Of a stretch of 64,000 nt of DNA, positions 43,754 to 52,632 are shown piece by piece (the first letter of the stretch is position 1; each line of letters opens with the position of its first letter). The DNA lies in the NCBI RefSeq assembly GCF_000219215.1, contig NC_015727.1, forward strand, positions 620,001 to 684,000, in the 5' to 3' direction. The notes under the pieces were generated by a model. The model was not told the origin of the DNA. It did no database searches and saw only the letters and a list, made by a program, of their open reading frames with translations. Position numbers and translations under genes: made by a program. The stretch comes from Cupriavidus necator N-1 (GTDB lineage Bacteria > Pseudomonadota > Gammaproteobacteria > Burkholderiales > Burkholderiaceae).

Positions 43754-44587
43754 ATGGCCACCGGCGAGAACCTGCTCGGCGCCTACCTGCGCGACCGCCG
43801 CGCCAAGTTGGACCCGGCCGCCTTTGGCATCTCGCCGGCTCGTCGTCGCACCCCAGGCCTGCGCCGCGAAGAGGTTGCCCACCGCGCCAGCGTCAGCGTC
43901 ACCTGGTACACCTGGCTCGAGCAAGGCCGAGGCGGTGCGCCATCCTCCGAGGTGCTCAACCGCATTGCCCGCGCCTTGCTGCTCACCGACGTTGAACGCG
44001 AACACCTGTTTCTGCTCGCTCAGGGGCGCCCTCCCGAGGCCCGCTACCAGCCGAGCGAGGGCATTACCCCAACCCTGCAACGCATATTGGATTCGCTTAC
44101 CTTCAGTCCCGCTCTGGTCGTACGCGCCTTCACGCGCGACATCATCGCCTGGAACCATGCCGCCACCGCCGTCTTGGTGGACTACGCCGCCCTGCCTCCC
44201 AAACAGCGCAACGTCTTGCGCTTACTCTTCTGCAACCCGACCGTTCGTGCCCGCCAACCGGATTGGGAAAGCGTCGCCCGCTTCGCCGTCGCCACTTTTC
44301 GTGCCGATGCCGCCCGCGCCGGCGCAGCCCTTGCCATCGAGATCAGAACCTTAGTCGAAGAACTCTGCGTGGATAGTCACGAATTCGCCACCCTGTGGGG
44401 CGAACACGATGTCTGCAACCATGGGGAAGGGCTCAAAGCCATCAATCACCCCACGGTCGGCTTACTATCACTCGAATATTCAGCATTTTCTGTAGACGGG
44501 CGGCCGGATCTGAATATGGTGATCTATACGCCTGAGACTGAAGCAGACGCAGAAAGGGTAATAGCGTTGGTGGCCGCGTATTCTTGA
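43754..44587 (+). CDS. XRE-family regulator with MmyB-type ligand domain
   Basis: 277 residues. The N-terminal HTH region has the subgroup signature RRRTPGLRREEVAHRASVSV and TWYTWLEQGR. The C-terminal MmyB-like PAS domain has VVRAFTRDIIAWNHAATAVL, ARFAVATFRADAARAG and VGLLSLEYSAF. Such proteins sit next to short-chain dehydrogenases and repress them. Divergent from the SDR gene. Its ATG follows AGGATAATCACG, a weak ribosome site. Confidence 0.92.
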   Translation: MATGENLLGAYLRDRRAKLDPAAFGISPARRRTPGLRREEVAHRASVSVTWYTWLEQGRGGAPSSEVLNRIARALLLTDVEREHLFLLAQGRPPEARYQPSEGITPTLQRILDSLTFSPALVVRAFTRDIIAWNHAATAVLVDYAALPPKQRNVLRLLFCNPTVRARQPDWESVARFAVATFRADAARAGAALAIEIRTLVEELCVDSHEFATLWGEHDVCNHGEGLKAINHPTVGLLSLEYSAFSVDGRPDLNMVIYTPETEADAERVIALVAAYS

Positions 44588-44780
44588 TGCATCGGCACGT
44601 CATGCTGAATCGGCCCCGGCCCCTGTTTTCACTGTCCTTGTACTGCCGCCCTGTTCAAGCTGTCGTCCCCTTCAGCCGAATACCGTAAATCCTGATGGCC
44701 CACACCAGGGATGTGTTGAAATTCTGATCCGTTAGAGTTGGATAACGAGCCCTTTCCCTGCCGATTCGTGGTACCAGCAT

Positions 44781-45482
44781 TTACTCAGTCCGAGCGGCAT
44801 ACCTTCGGGCCGCTTCTCGAACGGGGGCGATGAGCGGCTCGAGTCGCGTGACTGCGGCTGCGAGAACTTCCGGGGCGACCCTTTCCGGATCCCCTGCGTC
44901 GAATGGCGGCTTCGGGTCATACTCGAAGACGAGCTGAATCATCTTGGCCACGTCACTCCCTCGCAAAATCGCCGCGAGCTGTAGCCCGAAATCGATGCCA
45001 GCGGTAACGCCGCCGCCTGTCACGCGATTTCGGTCAACTACGAACCGCGCCTTGCTTGGGATCGCTCCATAGTCGGCGAGGATTTCGCGATAGGCCCAAT
45101 GCGAAGTAGCGTGATAGCCCTTGAGCAACCCAGCGGCGGCGAGGATCACAGATCCAGTACACACGCTGGTGACATAGGTCGCGTTCTCGCCAATCCTCGC
45201 CAAGAATTCCAGTGTTTCGGCGTCTTCGACCATCAAATGCGTGCTGATACCGCCTGGAACCAGGACGATATCGTAATCGGCTTCACACTCCGAAAAGGAC
45301 TTCGCCGGAGTGATGCAGATCTGCCGGTCGGTCACGACGGGCTCGGTGGTCCTGCCTACCACGTCGACATGTACGCCGGGGAGACTGGCAAGAATCTGAT
45401 GCGGGCCGATCAGATCCAACGCCGTGAACTTCGGGTAGGCGAGCATCGCAACGCGCGTGGAAGCAGTCATCGTCGTAGACAT
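44781..45482 (-). CDS. DJ-1/PfpI family protein (isonitrile hydratase-like)
   Basis: 233 residues from the ATG at 45482 (AAAGGTG upstream). The fold starts VAMLAYPKFTALDLIGPHQI, the acidic residue and nucleophile elbow are DIVLVPGGISTH and TSVCTGSVILAAAGLLKG, and HATSHWAYREILADYGAIP with GGGVTAGIDFGLQLAAIL completes the InhA-like subgroup. InhA hydrates isonitriles to N-substituted formamides, with the Cys of VCTGS as nucleophile. Other DJ-1 relatives are chaperones, glyoxalases or sensors, so the activity is a family-based suggestion. It is followed on the same strand, upstream, by another member at 45570. Confidence 0.88.
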   Translation of the reverse strand: MSTTMTASTRVAMLAYPKFTALDLIGPHQILASLPGVHVDVVGRTTEPVVTDRQICITPAKSFSECEADYDIVLVPGGISTHLMVEDAETLEFLARIGENATYVTSVCTGSVILAAAGLLKGYHATSHWAYREILADYGAIPSKARFVVDRNRVTGGGVTAGIDFGLQLAAILRGSDVAKMIQLVFEYDPKPPFDAGDPERVAPEVLAAAVTRLEPLIAPVREAARRYAARTE

Positions 45483-45569
45483 ATTATTCACCTTTGATTT
45501 TGATTCGATCGATCTTAGCCAACTGGAATCCTGCCAGTGGCTACGAATGGGGCACGTGTGGTATCGGCA

Positions 45570-46277
45570 TCAGCGCACGGCGATGCCGAGCTGTATTGCG
45601 ATCTCGCGTGCGGTGATTTCCCGTTGGGCGGTGAGGCCGGCCGATGCTGCGCGCGCGGCGGCGAGCACATCGACAGGCGCTGTTTCCGGCGTGCCACTAT
45701 TGAAAGGTGGTTCGGGCGCGTAAGCCATATAGAGCTGGATGCGTTGTGCTACGGCGTCGCCAAACATCTCGGCCGCGAGTCGCAGTGCACCATCAATGCC
45801 GGACGTTACACCCGCGGCGAATATCCAGTCGCCGTCAACGACGACTCGTTCATCGACAGGGGTCGCACCGAACAGCGGCAGAAGATGAAACGAGTTCCAG
45901 TGGGTCGTCGCGCGCCGGTCGCGCAGCAATCCTGCAGCGCCAAGCAGCAGGGCGCCGGTACAAACGGAGAAGACCTTTCGCGCGCCTGCCGCCTGCGCCC
46001 GCAGCCAATCGAGCACGACTTGGTCGTGCATTAGCGCCTGTTGCCCGGGGCCACCCGGCACGTGCAGGATATCAAGCGGTGGCGCGTCATGCAGCGTCGC
46101 GTCCGGGACCAGGCGCAACCCCTGCACGTCACGCACGGGCTCGGCAGTGCGCGCGTAAAGCCGGTGCGTGGCGCCTGGCAGGCGCGATAGGACTTCGAAT
46201 GGGCCAGTCAGATCGATTTGGTCGAGTCCATCGAATACGAGCGAACCGATGGTGAGTTGCGTGTCTTCGTGCGGCAT
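45570..46277 (-). CDS. DJ-1/PfpI family protein (isonitrile hydratase-like)
   Basis: 235 residues from the ATG at 46277. GSLVFDGLDQIDLTGPFEVL opens the fold; ILHVPGGPGQQALM and FSVCTGALLLGAAGLLRDRR carry the nucleophile elbow; ATTHWNSFHLLPLFGA, FAAGVTSGIDGALRLAAEMF and QLYMAYAPEPPFNSGTP follow. It closely resembles the protein at 52633. It is divergent from the GlxA-type regulator at 46406, which is the natural candidate for its control. The catalytic assignment is by family only. Confidence 0.88.
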   Translation of the reverse strand: MPHEDTQLTIGSLVFDGLDQIDLTGPFEVLSRLPGATHRLYARTAEPVRDVQGLRLVPDATLHDAPPLDILHVPGGPGQQALMHDQVVLDWLRAQAAGARKVFSVCTGALLLGAAGLLRDRRATTHWNSFHLLPLFGATPVDERVVVDGDWIFAAGVTSGIDGALRLAAEMFGDAVAQRIQLYMAYAPEPPFNSGTPETAPVDVLAAARAASAGLTAQREITAREIAIQLGIAVR

Positions 46278-46405
46278 GAGTCTCTTTGCTAGCGGAAAGT
46301 GGGCGAAGTCGGTTCGAGCGCGGGGGCCTCCGAATTGGTGCCGACTCGATCGCCGGATTTCTGGCGACGATCGAACTCGACACGGGTAATGTATTGCGCT
46401 AACGT

Positions 46406-47422
46406 TTGGCGATGTTGCCAATGAACCCACAAATCCCGCCACACCGTTCGCCATTGCCGAGACGCATCGAGCTTGTGGCATTCCCGGACGTCCAGATACT
46501 CGACATCGCCGGGCCAGCGCAGGTTTTCACGGCGGCAAATGAACTTGCCGTAGAGAGCGGTGACGCGATGCCATACGAAGTTCGGCTTGTCGCGCCCGCG
46601 GGTACCCGGGTGAAGAGCACGTCGGGGCTTTCGTTCGTGACCGAACCCTTGATCAACGACCCCGTGCCGCCTGACACGCTTATTATCGCCGGCGGCCGAG
46701 GCGTCGCAAAGGCGGCGCAGGACGATGCGTTGCGCGACTGGATTTCCACTCGCGCCGCCGGCGCACGGCGCGTGGCATCGGTATGTACCGGCGCGTTTTT
46801 GCTGGCTGCCACCGGCCTGCTCGACGGACGCCGTGCAGTCACGCACTGGCGGCATTGCGATCAGCTATCGCGCGAGTATCCACAGGTGCAAGTCGATTCC
46901 GATCCGATCTTTGTGCGCGACGGAAACATCTGGACGTCCGCCGGAGTCACAGCGGGAATTGACCTTTCGCTCGCGCTGGTCGAAGCGGATCTCGGTGGTG
47001 CGATAGGGCTCGACGTTGCGCGCAACCTTGTGGTTTTCGTCAAACGACCCGGCGGCCAGGCGCAATTCAGTGCCGCGCTGGCGCTGCAGGCAACAGGCGA
47101 GCGTTTCGCAAAGTTGCATGAGTGGGTGGCGGAGCATCTGGCCGACGATCTGTCGTTGTGCCGCCTCGCGCAGGAAGCCGGCATGAGTGAGCGCACCTTT
47201 TTACGTCGCTATCGCGAGTCCACCGGACTGACGCCATTACGTGCCGTGGAACGACTGCGCGTCGAGGCTGCACGACAGATGCTCATCGAGACGCAACTGC
47301 CGATCAAACGCATCGCGGCGCGTTGCGGCTTTGGGTCAGAAGAAACCATGCGACGTACGTTCGTACGCTTTCAGCAAGTCAGTCCGAGCGATTTTCGCGA
47401 TCGGTTCGGACATGTGTCCTGA
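46406..47422 (+). CDS. GlxA-family transcriptional regulator (DJ-1-like domain + AraC HTH)
   Basis: 338 residues. N-terminal DJ-1/PfpI domain (IELVAFPDVQILDIAGPAQV, then TLIIAGGRGVAKAA and ASVCTGAFLLAATGLLDGRR) followed by a C-terminal AraC double HTH (LCRLAQEAGMSERTFLRRYR, then ARCGFGSEETMRRTFVRF). In this family the DJ-1 domain is a sensor rather than an enzyme. It is divergent from the DJ-1 gene at 45570. A second in-frame ATG lies five codons downstream. Confidence 0.92.
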   Translation: MAMLPMNPQIPPHRSPLPRRIELVAFPDVQILDIAGPAQVFTAANELAVESGDAMPYEVRLVAPAGTRVKSTSGLSFVTEPLINDPVPPDTLIIAGGRGVAKAAQDDALRDWISTRAAGARRVASVCTGAFLLAATGLLDGRRAVTHWRHCDQLSREYPQVQVDSDPIFVRDGNIWTSAGVTAGIDLSLALVEADLGGAIGLDVARNLVVFVKRPGGQAQFSAALALQATGERFAKLHEWVAEHLADDLSLCRLAQEAGMSERTFLRRYRESTGLTPLRAVERLRVEAARQMLIETQLPIKRIAARCGFGSEETMRRTFVRFQQVSPSDFRDRFGHVS

Positions 47423-47523
47423 GCCAGCACTGGACGTTCGGAGCAATTAACCGTGGTCCACGCCAGAAGTCACGGCGCCGGACGAGATCGGCGTCCAGAA
47501 CTATTACACGCTCTTCTTCACGG

Positions 47524-50500
47524 TCAACGAGTCAGACTTCCGCCTAGGGTATCCAGTAGATTTTTTGCCTGCTGCCAGTCAGCGGTGTCGAACCCTTCGA
47601 CAACGGCCTCCTGGACCCCCGCCAACGTCTGCCGCGCGTCTTGCGTCTTTCCCTGAAGTTGCCATAGCCGCGCCAGGCTCACCGCGGCGCGCAGTTCAAG
47701 CGATTTTGCACTTTGCTTGCGGGCAAGCATGATGGCCCGATGAAAGCACGCTTCCGCTAATCCGCGGTCGGCGGACAGGTCTGGCTGGACGGTGGTACGC
47801 TCGAGCAGCAGTTCTCCCTTGAGCCGATGCAGCTCCGCTTCATAGTGGTGCTCCCTCGTGATGCTTCCGAGGATAAAGGTGTCGGCCAGGACGTCCAGAC
47901 CCGCCTGGGCTTGGCCCGCGTTCGCATAGGTTTGGGCCAGCAGGGCCAGTTGAGTGGGCCGTCCCATCTCGGCGCCGGTGGCCTGATAAGCGGCGACGCC
48001 CTGCAGTATCTGAGCGATGCCTTCCTCGCCGCTTCCCTGGTCGGCCAGTGCCCAACCCCGCAGGACGGTCCCCCATGCCAGCCAGAACGGAAAACCTTGT
48101 TCGACCGAAAGCGCAATGGCCGCTTCGGCGTACTCGCGGGTCAGCGCCGCCTCATGTCGGAATTGATGCAACTGCGCTGCGTAGACCAGGGCGAGCGCCA
48201 TGCTGAAAGGGTGAGAGACCTCCCGGGCCAATGCCAGCGCCTCCTGGCAATGTTTGCTAGCCTGAGCCGGGAAGCCCAAATACCACTCGGCCCATGCCAG
48301 GAAGCTGAGGCCGCGGACCCTAGGGTCCTGCCCATAGAGCGCGGCATGGATGGGATGCTGTTCAGGCCTATAGTAGGCAATACCTCGCTCCAGGTGCTGC
48401 TGAGCGGCGCGGAAATCTCCCATGAAAAGTGAGGATCCGCCCAGTGCAATATGTGCCTGTCCGAGCCACACCGGATCCTGCGTGTTCTCGGCGAGGCCGA
48501 GCAGCGCCTCACCCAGCTGATAGGCTGTCTCGTGCTGTGCACGGATGAAAAAAAACATCCGCAATCCCAGCTTCACCTGGAAGAGCTGCGACTGATCGCC
48601 ACCTTTGTCACACAAAGCCAGCGCCCGCGTATAGTTGGCCTCCACTTCGGCAGCGGCGTAACCTCGCGCGGCAATCAGAGCCTGCCCAAGCGTGATGCGA
48701 AGTGTCAGTTCCAGGTGGGCGCGCTCCGACGTGTCAGGTAGGCCGGTAATTAGTGCCAAAGCCTTGCTGAGGTGACTAATGGCATCAAGATTGGCCGAAC
48801 GGTCGACGGCCTGGCGCCCGGCACAATACAGATACTCTACCGCCTTGGGGACGTTGCCGCTGTGACTGTAGTGGTGTGCCAGCTCGCTGTAGTGGTCTTT
48901 CAACTGGTGATGGAAGAGGGCCTCGATGGCCCGGCCTGTGCGCTCATGCAGTGCGCCGCGCTGTTCCGAGAGCAAGGAGTTGCCGGCCACTTCCTGGGTC
49001 AGGGCGTGCTTGAATGCGTACTCCACTTCCGGAAAGGCAGGCTGGCTGTAAATAAAATCTCCAGTCTGCAGGCCGTTCAGCAAGGGGTAGAGGTGCTCAT
49101 CAGACTGTCCAGAGACTTTCCGGACCAGGCTCAGAGAAAATTCCTTGCCGATGATGGCCAGGGTCTGCAGCAAATCCTTTTGCGCCAATGGCAGTCGGTC
49201 TATGCGTGCTGCCAACACGCCTTGTACCGTGGTCGGAATATGTAGCGCGGCTGGGGTCGTCTCGATCCGGTAATGACCAGGCTCGCCGAGCAGTGCCTTT
49301 TCCTCGACTAGCGTCTGGACAACCTCTTCCATGAAGAAGGGATTGCCGTCGGTCTTCTGCAGGATGAGATGCTTAAGCGGCTTGAGTCCGGTGGCATCGC
49401 CCAGCAGTGCGCTGAGCAGGCCTTGCGCCTCGGTTGGGCCGAGGGGATTGAGCCGCAATTCAATGGCATTGTCCTTTCCTCTCCATGCGGGCCGATACTC
49501 TGGCCGGTAGTTCAGGAGGACGAGGATCCGTGCGGCCCCTACGCGCTCGATGAGGAAGGCAAGGAACGCTTCCGTCTCGCTATCCAGCCATTGGAGGTCC
49601 TCGAACAGGACCTGCACGGGCTGATTACCGCTCTCGTGCACCAGCAGGCACGTGACAGCATCGAAGGTGCGTTCGCGCCGAACGTTGGCTCCCATGTCCA
49701 GCAGCGTCGCGTCGGCGTCGCCGATGCCCAGCAGATGGAGCAGGTAGGGCAGGCGGTCTTCCAGGCTGCGATCCAGCGTGATCACCTTGCCCGCGATCTT
49801 TTCGCGGCAACGTCGCTCATCGTCCTGGGCGGTCAGCTGAAAATAGTTCCGCAGGAGTTCAATGAGCGGCAAATAGGCAAAGGCCTTGCCATGCGATACC
49901 GAGAAGGTCTCCAGCACCAGGCAACTGCTTGGCGAGCTCGTCTTGAACTCGTGGAACAGCCGCGACTTGCCGACTCCGGCTTCCCCCATCACCGCGACGA
50001 TCTGCCCGTGTCCGGACGTGGAAACCTCAAGCGCTCGGTGTAGCGCCTCCAGCTCGGCTTCGCGGCCCACGAAGCGAGCCAGCCCGCGATGCGCTGCCAC
50101 TTGCAAGCGCGTGCGCAGCGCACCGAGGCCGAGCAACTGATAGACCGCGAGCGGCTTGGGGATGCCTTTGATCTGCGCAGTTCCGAGCGCCTTGAACTCG
50201 AAGTACCCCTGCGCGAGCTTGTGGGTGGATTCGCTCACGAGGATAGAAGAGAGCGCCGCCATGGTCTCCATCCGCGAGGCAATGTGGATCGTGTGCCCCA
50301 CCGGGTCATAATCGGTGTGCAAATCGTCCTTGCGGATCGAGCGCACGACCACCTCGCCCGTGTGAATGCCTACCCGAATCTGCAGCGAAACGCCTTGCTC
50401 CAGCCGAAGCTTGTCACTGTGCCGCTGCATCGCCTCCTGCATCCGCAGCGCAGCGTACAAGGCGCGCTTGGGATGATCCTCATGGGCGATGGGCGCGCCG

Positions 50501-50946
50501 AACAGCGCCAGAATTCCGTCGCCCAACGACTTTGCCACGTAGCCCTCGTAGTAGTGGACGGCTTCCATCATCAGTTCGATGACCGGTGTGATCAGGCGGT
50601 GAGCGTCTTCCGGGTCGCGGTCGTGGATCAGGGCAGTCGAGCCGGCCATATCGGCGAACAGGACGGTGATGGTCTTGCGTTCGCCGCCGGCATCGCCGCG
50701 GGCCTCGAGGGCTGCCTGCTCGGCCCGGATACGCTCGGCGAGGTGCGATGGGGTGTAACGAATGGGGCCGGCGGATGATTCCTGCGGCAACTCACCGACG
50801 GGCGTGCCGCATGCATTGCAGAAGCGTGCGGTCGCAGTTAATTCTTTGCCGCAACGCACGCAAATTCGCGCCAGCCTTACGCCGCATTGCTCGCAGAATT
50901 TCGCTCCATCGGCATTCTCGAACCGGCAATTTGCGCAGCGCACCAT
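47524..50946 (-). CDS. Giant regulator: double zinc ribbon, class III nucleotide cyclase, AAA/NTPase, TPR
   Basis: About 1140 residues and a paralogue of the protein at 8898 along its whole length. Zinc ribbons begin CANCRFENADGAKFCEQCG and CVRCGKELTATARFCNACG. The cyclase domain has VLFADMAGSTALI, KSLGDGILALFGAPIAHEDH and DYDPVGHTIHIASRM, again with His at the usual Asn position. The ATPase has Walker A GEAGVGKSRL near residue 323 and VLFEDLQWLDSETEAF; the C-terminal half is TPR-like. GGAGGAGG stands directly before the ATG at 50946; the frame continues upstream without need. Possible cAMP-producing signal integrator (inference). Confidence 0.9.
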   Translation of the reverse strand: MVRCANCRFENADGAKFCEQCGVRLARICVRCGKELTATARFCNACGTPVGELPQESSAGPIRYTPSHLAERIRAEQAALEARGDAGGERKTITVLFADMAGSTALIHDRDPEDAHRLITPVIELMMEAVHYYEGYVAKSLGDGILALFGAPIAHEDHPKRALYAALRMQEAMQRHSDKLRLEQGVSLQIRVGIHTGEVVVRSIRKDDLHTDYDPVGHTIHIASRMETMAALSSILVSESTHKLAQGYFEFKALGTAQIKGIPKPLAVYQLLGLGALRTRLQVAAHRGLARFVGREAELEALHRALEVSTSGHGQIVAVMGEAGVGKSRLFHEFKTSSPSSCLVLETFSVSHGKAFAYLPLIELLRNYFQLTAQDDERRCREKIAGKVITLDRSLEDRLPYLLHLLGIGDADATLLDMGANVRRERTFDAVTCLLVHESGNQPVQVLFEDLQWLDSETEAFLAFLIERVGAARILVLLNYRPEYRPAWRGKDNAIELRLNPLGPTEAQGLLSALLGDATGLKPLKHLILQKTDGNPFFMEEVVQTLVEEKALLGEPGHYRIETTPAALHIPTTVQGVLAARIDRLPLAQKDLLQTLAIIGKEFSLSLVRKVSGQSDEHLYPLLNGLQTGDFIYSQPAFPEVEYAFKHALTQEVAGNSLLSEQRGALHERTGRAIEALFHHQLKDHYSELAHHYSHSGNVPKAVEYLYCAGRQAVDRSANLDAISHLSKALALITGLPDTSERAHLELTLRITLGQALIAARGYAAAEVEANYTRALALCDKGGDQSQLFQVKLGLRMFFFIRAQHETAYQLGEALLGLAENTQDPVWLGQAHIALGGSSLFMGDFRAAQQHLERGIAYYRPEQHPIHAALYGQDPRVRGLSFLAWAEWYLGFPAQASKHCQEALALAREVSHPFSMALALVYAAQLHQFRHEAALTREYAEAAIALSVEQGFPFWLAWGTVLRGWALADQGSGEEGIAQILQGVAAYQATGAEMGRPTQLALLAQTYANAGQAQAGLDVLADTFILGSITREHHYEAELHRLKGELLLERTTVQPDLSADRGLAEACFHRAIMLARKQSAKSLELRAAVSLARLWQLQGKTQDARQTLAGVQEAVVEGFDTADWQQAKNLLDTLGGSLTR

Positions 50947-51106
50947 GGGAGCCTCCTCCCGAACTTGCTGCAGCCAATTAGATACCCCGATATCTTTCGT
51001 CGCAAGCCCAGTGCCGTCATGCCCCGGGATCAGGCTTGGCATTCGTATGCCAGCCATCTCGATGTCCAGGTCTGACCCGCGGAAATTGCTGGGGACAGCT
51101 GGCTGG

Positions 51107-52450
51107 CTAGGCCGAGAATGTTGTGCTTGACGCGATCACCAGTTCGCGAAAATCCGAAAGAAACGATCCAATTTGCTGCGTGGTCAGTCGAGCGCTGGTG
51201 ACTCGGATGCCCGATTGCCCTTCGACGACGAAGTCACTACCCGAGCGTACCATCCATCCCTTCGCCAACAGCCATTGAGCCACCGTGGCCTCGTCCTTCA
51301 AAGGAATCCACGCGTTGAGGCCGACCTTGCCTGGGACGTCGACCCCAATCGACAGGAGGCCTTCCTTGAGTGTGACGAAGCGCTCGCGATAAGCCTGCCC
51401 GGCGAGCCTGATTCGGTCTTGCACTCGCTGATCGTTTAGCAGCGCGAGCGCTGTCTGTTGGAGCAGCGAACTGACCCAGCCCATGCTGGTAGCTTGGGAG
51501 TACTCCAGCTTCGCAAGCGTTACAGGGTCTCCGCAAGTGACTGAAACGCGCAAATCCGGCCCCAGAAACTTGGAGAAGGAGCGCACCGTGAGCCATCGAG
51601 CGCTCTCCGCGTGCCACGGCTCGTATGGCGCCAGCTCCAGCAGACTGGAATGGTCGTCGTCAATGAAAAGCACCTCGTCACGCCCACGCGCAATGGTCCG
51701 CAACTCGCGTGCACGCCGGGAACCCGTTGCCGCGCCGGTCGGGTTTTGCGCGCGCGAGGAAAAAATCACTGCGCGACAATCAGAGGACAGTGCATTCCTC
51801 AACGCTTCTGGCCGGATCCCCTCGTCATCCATCTCCATCTGCACAGCTCGTAAGCCTAGCGACCGCACCAAGGCCAGCGTCGTCATATAGGTGGGCGTCT
51901 CAACGGCGATCTTGTCTCCAGGTTTGACGTGGGTACGAAGCGCTCGCTCCATGGCGTCCAAGGCGCCGCTTGAGACAAAGATTCCGTGAACCGTCGAGAA
52001 GTCCGACTCAAAAAAAGAAGTCGCCCAACCCACCAGTTCCGCAACGTTACGCCGCTCTCCGTAAAGCCGTGGCGAAGAAGGGGTGGTTGCAAATGCACTC
52101 AGAATCTCGTCGCGCGTGGGCAAGAAGGCCGGGTCTGGATTGCCATCATGTGCCGCAACCACACCGCTGACCGTGACGGAGGGCGGCGCAATGGGCACTG
52201 GTGCGTCGAGATGCCGCTTCGCGACCACGGTACCGCGTCTGCCTGCCGTCACGATGACACCACTTTCAATCAGCATCCGGTAGGCCGTAGCCACCGTGTT
52301 CTTGTTGATACCGAGCGACTCGGCTAAGGCACGCACCGTCGGCAGCTGCTCTCCTGCGGCAAGTTTGTTGTCGTAGACGGCCCGCTCAATGGTCCGAAAC
52401 AGGTCTTCGGCCTTCCTTCCTCCGACTGCAAATCGGCTTGGGTCAAACAT
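51107..52450 (-). CDS. MocR-type regulator (GntR HTH fused to aminotransferase-like domain)
   Basis: 447 residues. The GntR winged helix (EQLPTVRALAESLGINKNTV, then ATAYRMLIESGVIV) is followed by a fold-type I aminotransferase domain with IFSSRAQNPTGAATG, LFIDDDHSSLLE and the PLP lysine in TVRSFSKFLGPDLRVS. MocR proteins use PLP or a PLP-amino acid adduct as effector. The ATG at 52450 is preferred over the TTG at 52468, because the latter lies within an operator-like palindrome. It is divergent from the DJ-1/M20/symporter operon and shares its operator motif. Confidence 0.92.
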   Translation of the reverse strand: MFDPSRFAVGGRKAEDLFRTIERAVYDNKLAAGEQLPTVRALAESLGINKNTVATAYRMLIESGVIVTAGRRGTVVAKRHLDAPVPIAPPSVTVSGVVAAHDGNPDPAFLPTRDEILSAFATTPSSPRLYGERRNVAELVGWATSFFESDFSTVHGIFVSSGALDAMERALRTHVKPGDKIAVETPTYMTTLALVRSLGLRAVQMEMDDEGIRPEALRNALSSDCRAVIFSSRAQNPTGAATGSRRARELRTIARGRDEVLFIDDDHSSLLELAPYEPWHAESARWLTVRSFSKFLGPDLRVSVTCGDPVTLAKLEYSQATSMGWVSSLLQQTALALLNDQRVQDRIRLAGQAYRERFVTLKEGLLSIGVDVPGKVGLNAWIPLKDEATVAQWLLAKGWMVRSGSDFVVEGQSGIRVTSARLTTQQIGSFLSDFRELVIASSTTFSA

Positions 52451-52454
52451 GCTT

Positions 52455-52468
52455 TTGTACTGGTCCAA
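52455..52468. promoter_or_regulatory. MocR operator-like palindrome in front of the regulator gene
   Basis: TTGTACTGGTCCAA matches 12 of 14 positions of the perfect palindrome TTGTACCGGTACAA found at the other end of the same divergent region. It directly abuts the regulator start codon, consistent with autorepression. Confidence 0.55.
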
Positions 52469-52575
52469 AGTTTAGGAACTCATTATACGTCCCCTTGGCA
52501 TCGGGCTGAACCATAGCGCAAGCCCTATGGGAGCGTGTTAACCCTGATGCGCCGAGCCCGAAAAAGCGCCTATAG

Positions 52576-52614
52576 TTGTCCCGGTACAAACATACTATTG
52601 TACCGGTACAAACA
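52576..52614. promoter_or_regulatory. Tandem operator for the MocR regulator upstream of the DJ-1 operon
   Basis: TTGTCCCGGTACAAACA (52576-52592) and TTGTACCGGTACAAACA (52598-52614) are 17-base direct repeats with one mismatch, 22 bases apart. Each contains the palindrome TTGT-N-CCGGTACAA, perfect in the second copy. They end 18 bases before the DJ-1 start codon. MocR/GabR/PdxR regulators bind directly repeated sites with such spacing. Confidence 0.7.
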
Positions 52615-52632
52615 CACGAGAGGAAAATTGAG

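Noticed and set aside
46278..46405. Imperfect CGATCGCC/GGCGACGATCG inverted repeat between DJ-1 and GlxA genes as operator
   Set aside because: Symmetry is broken and there is no second copy; too weak to list.
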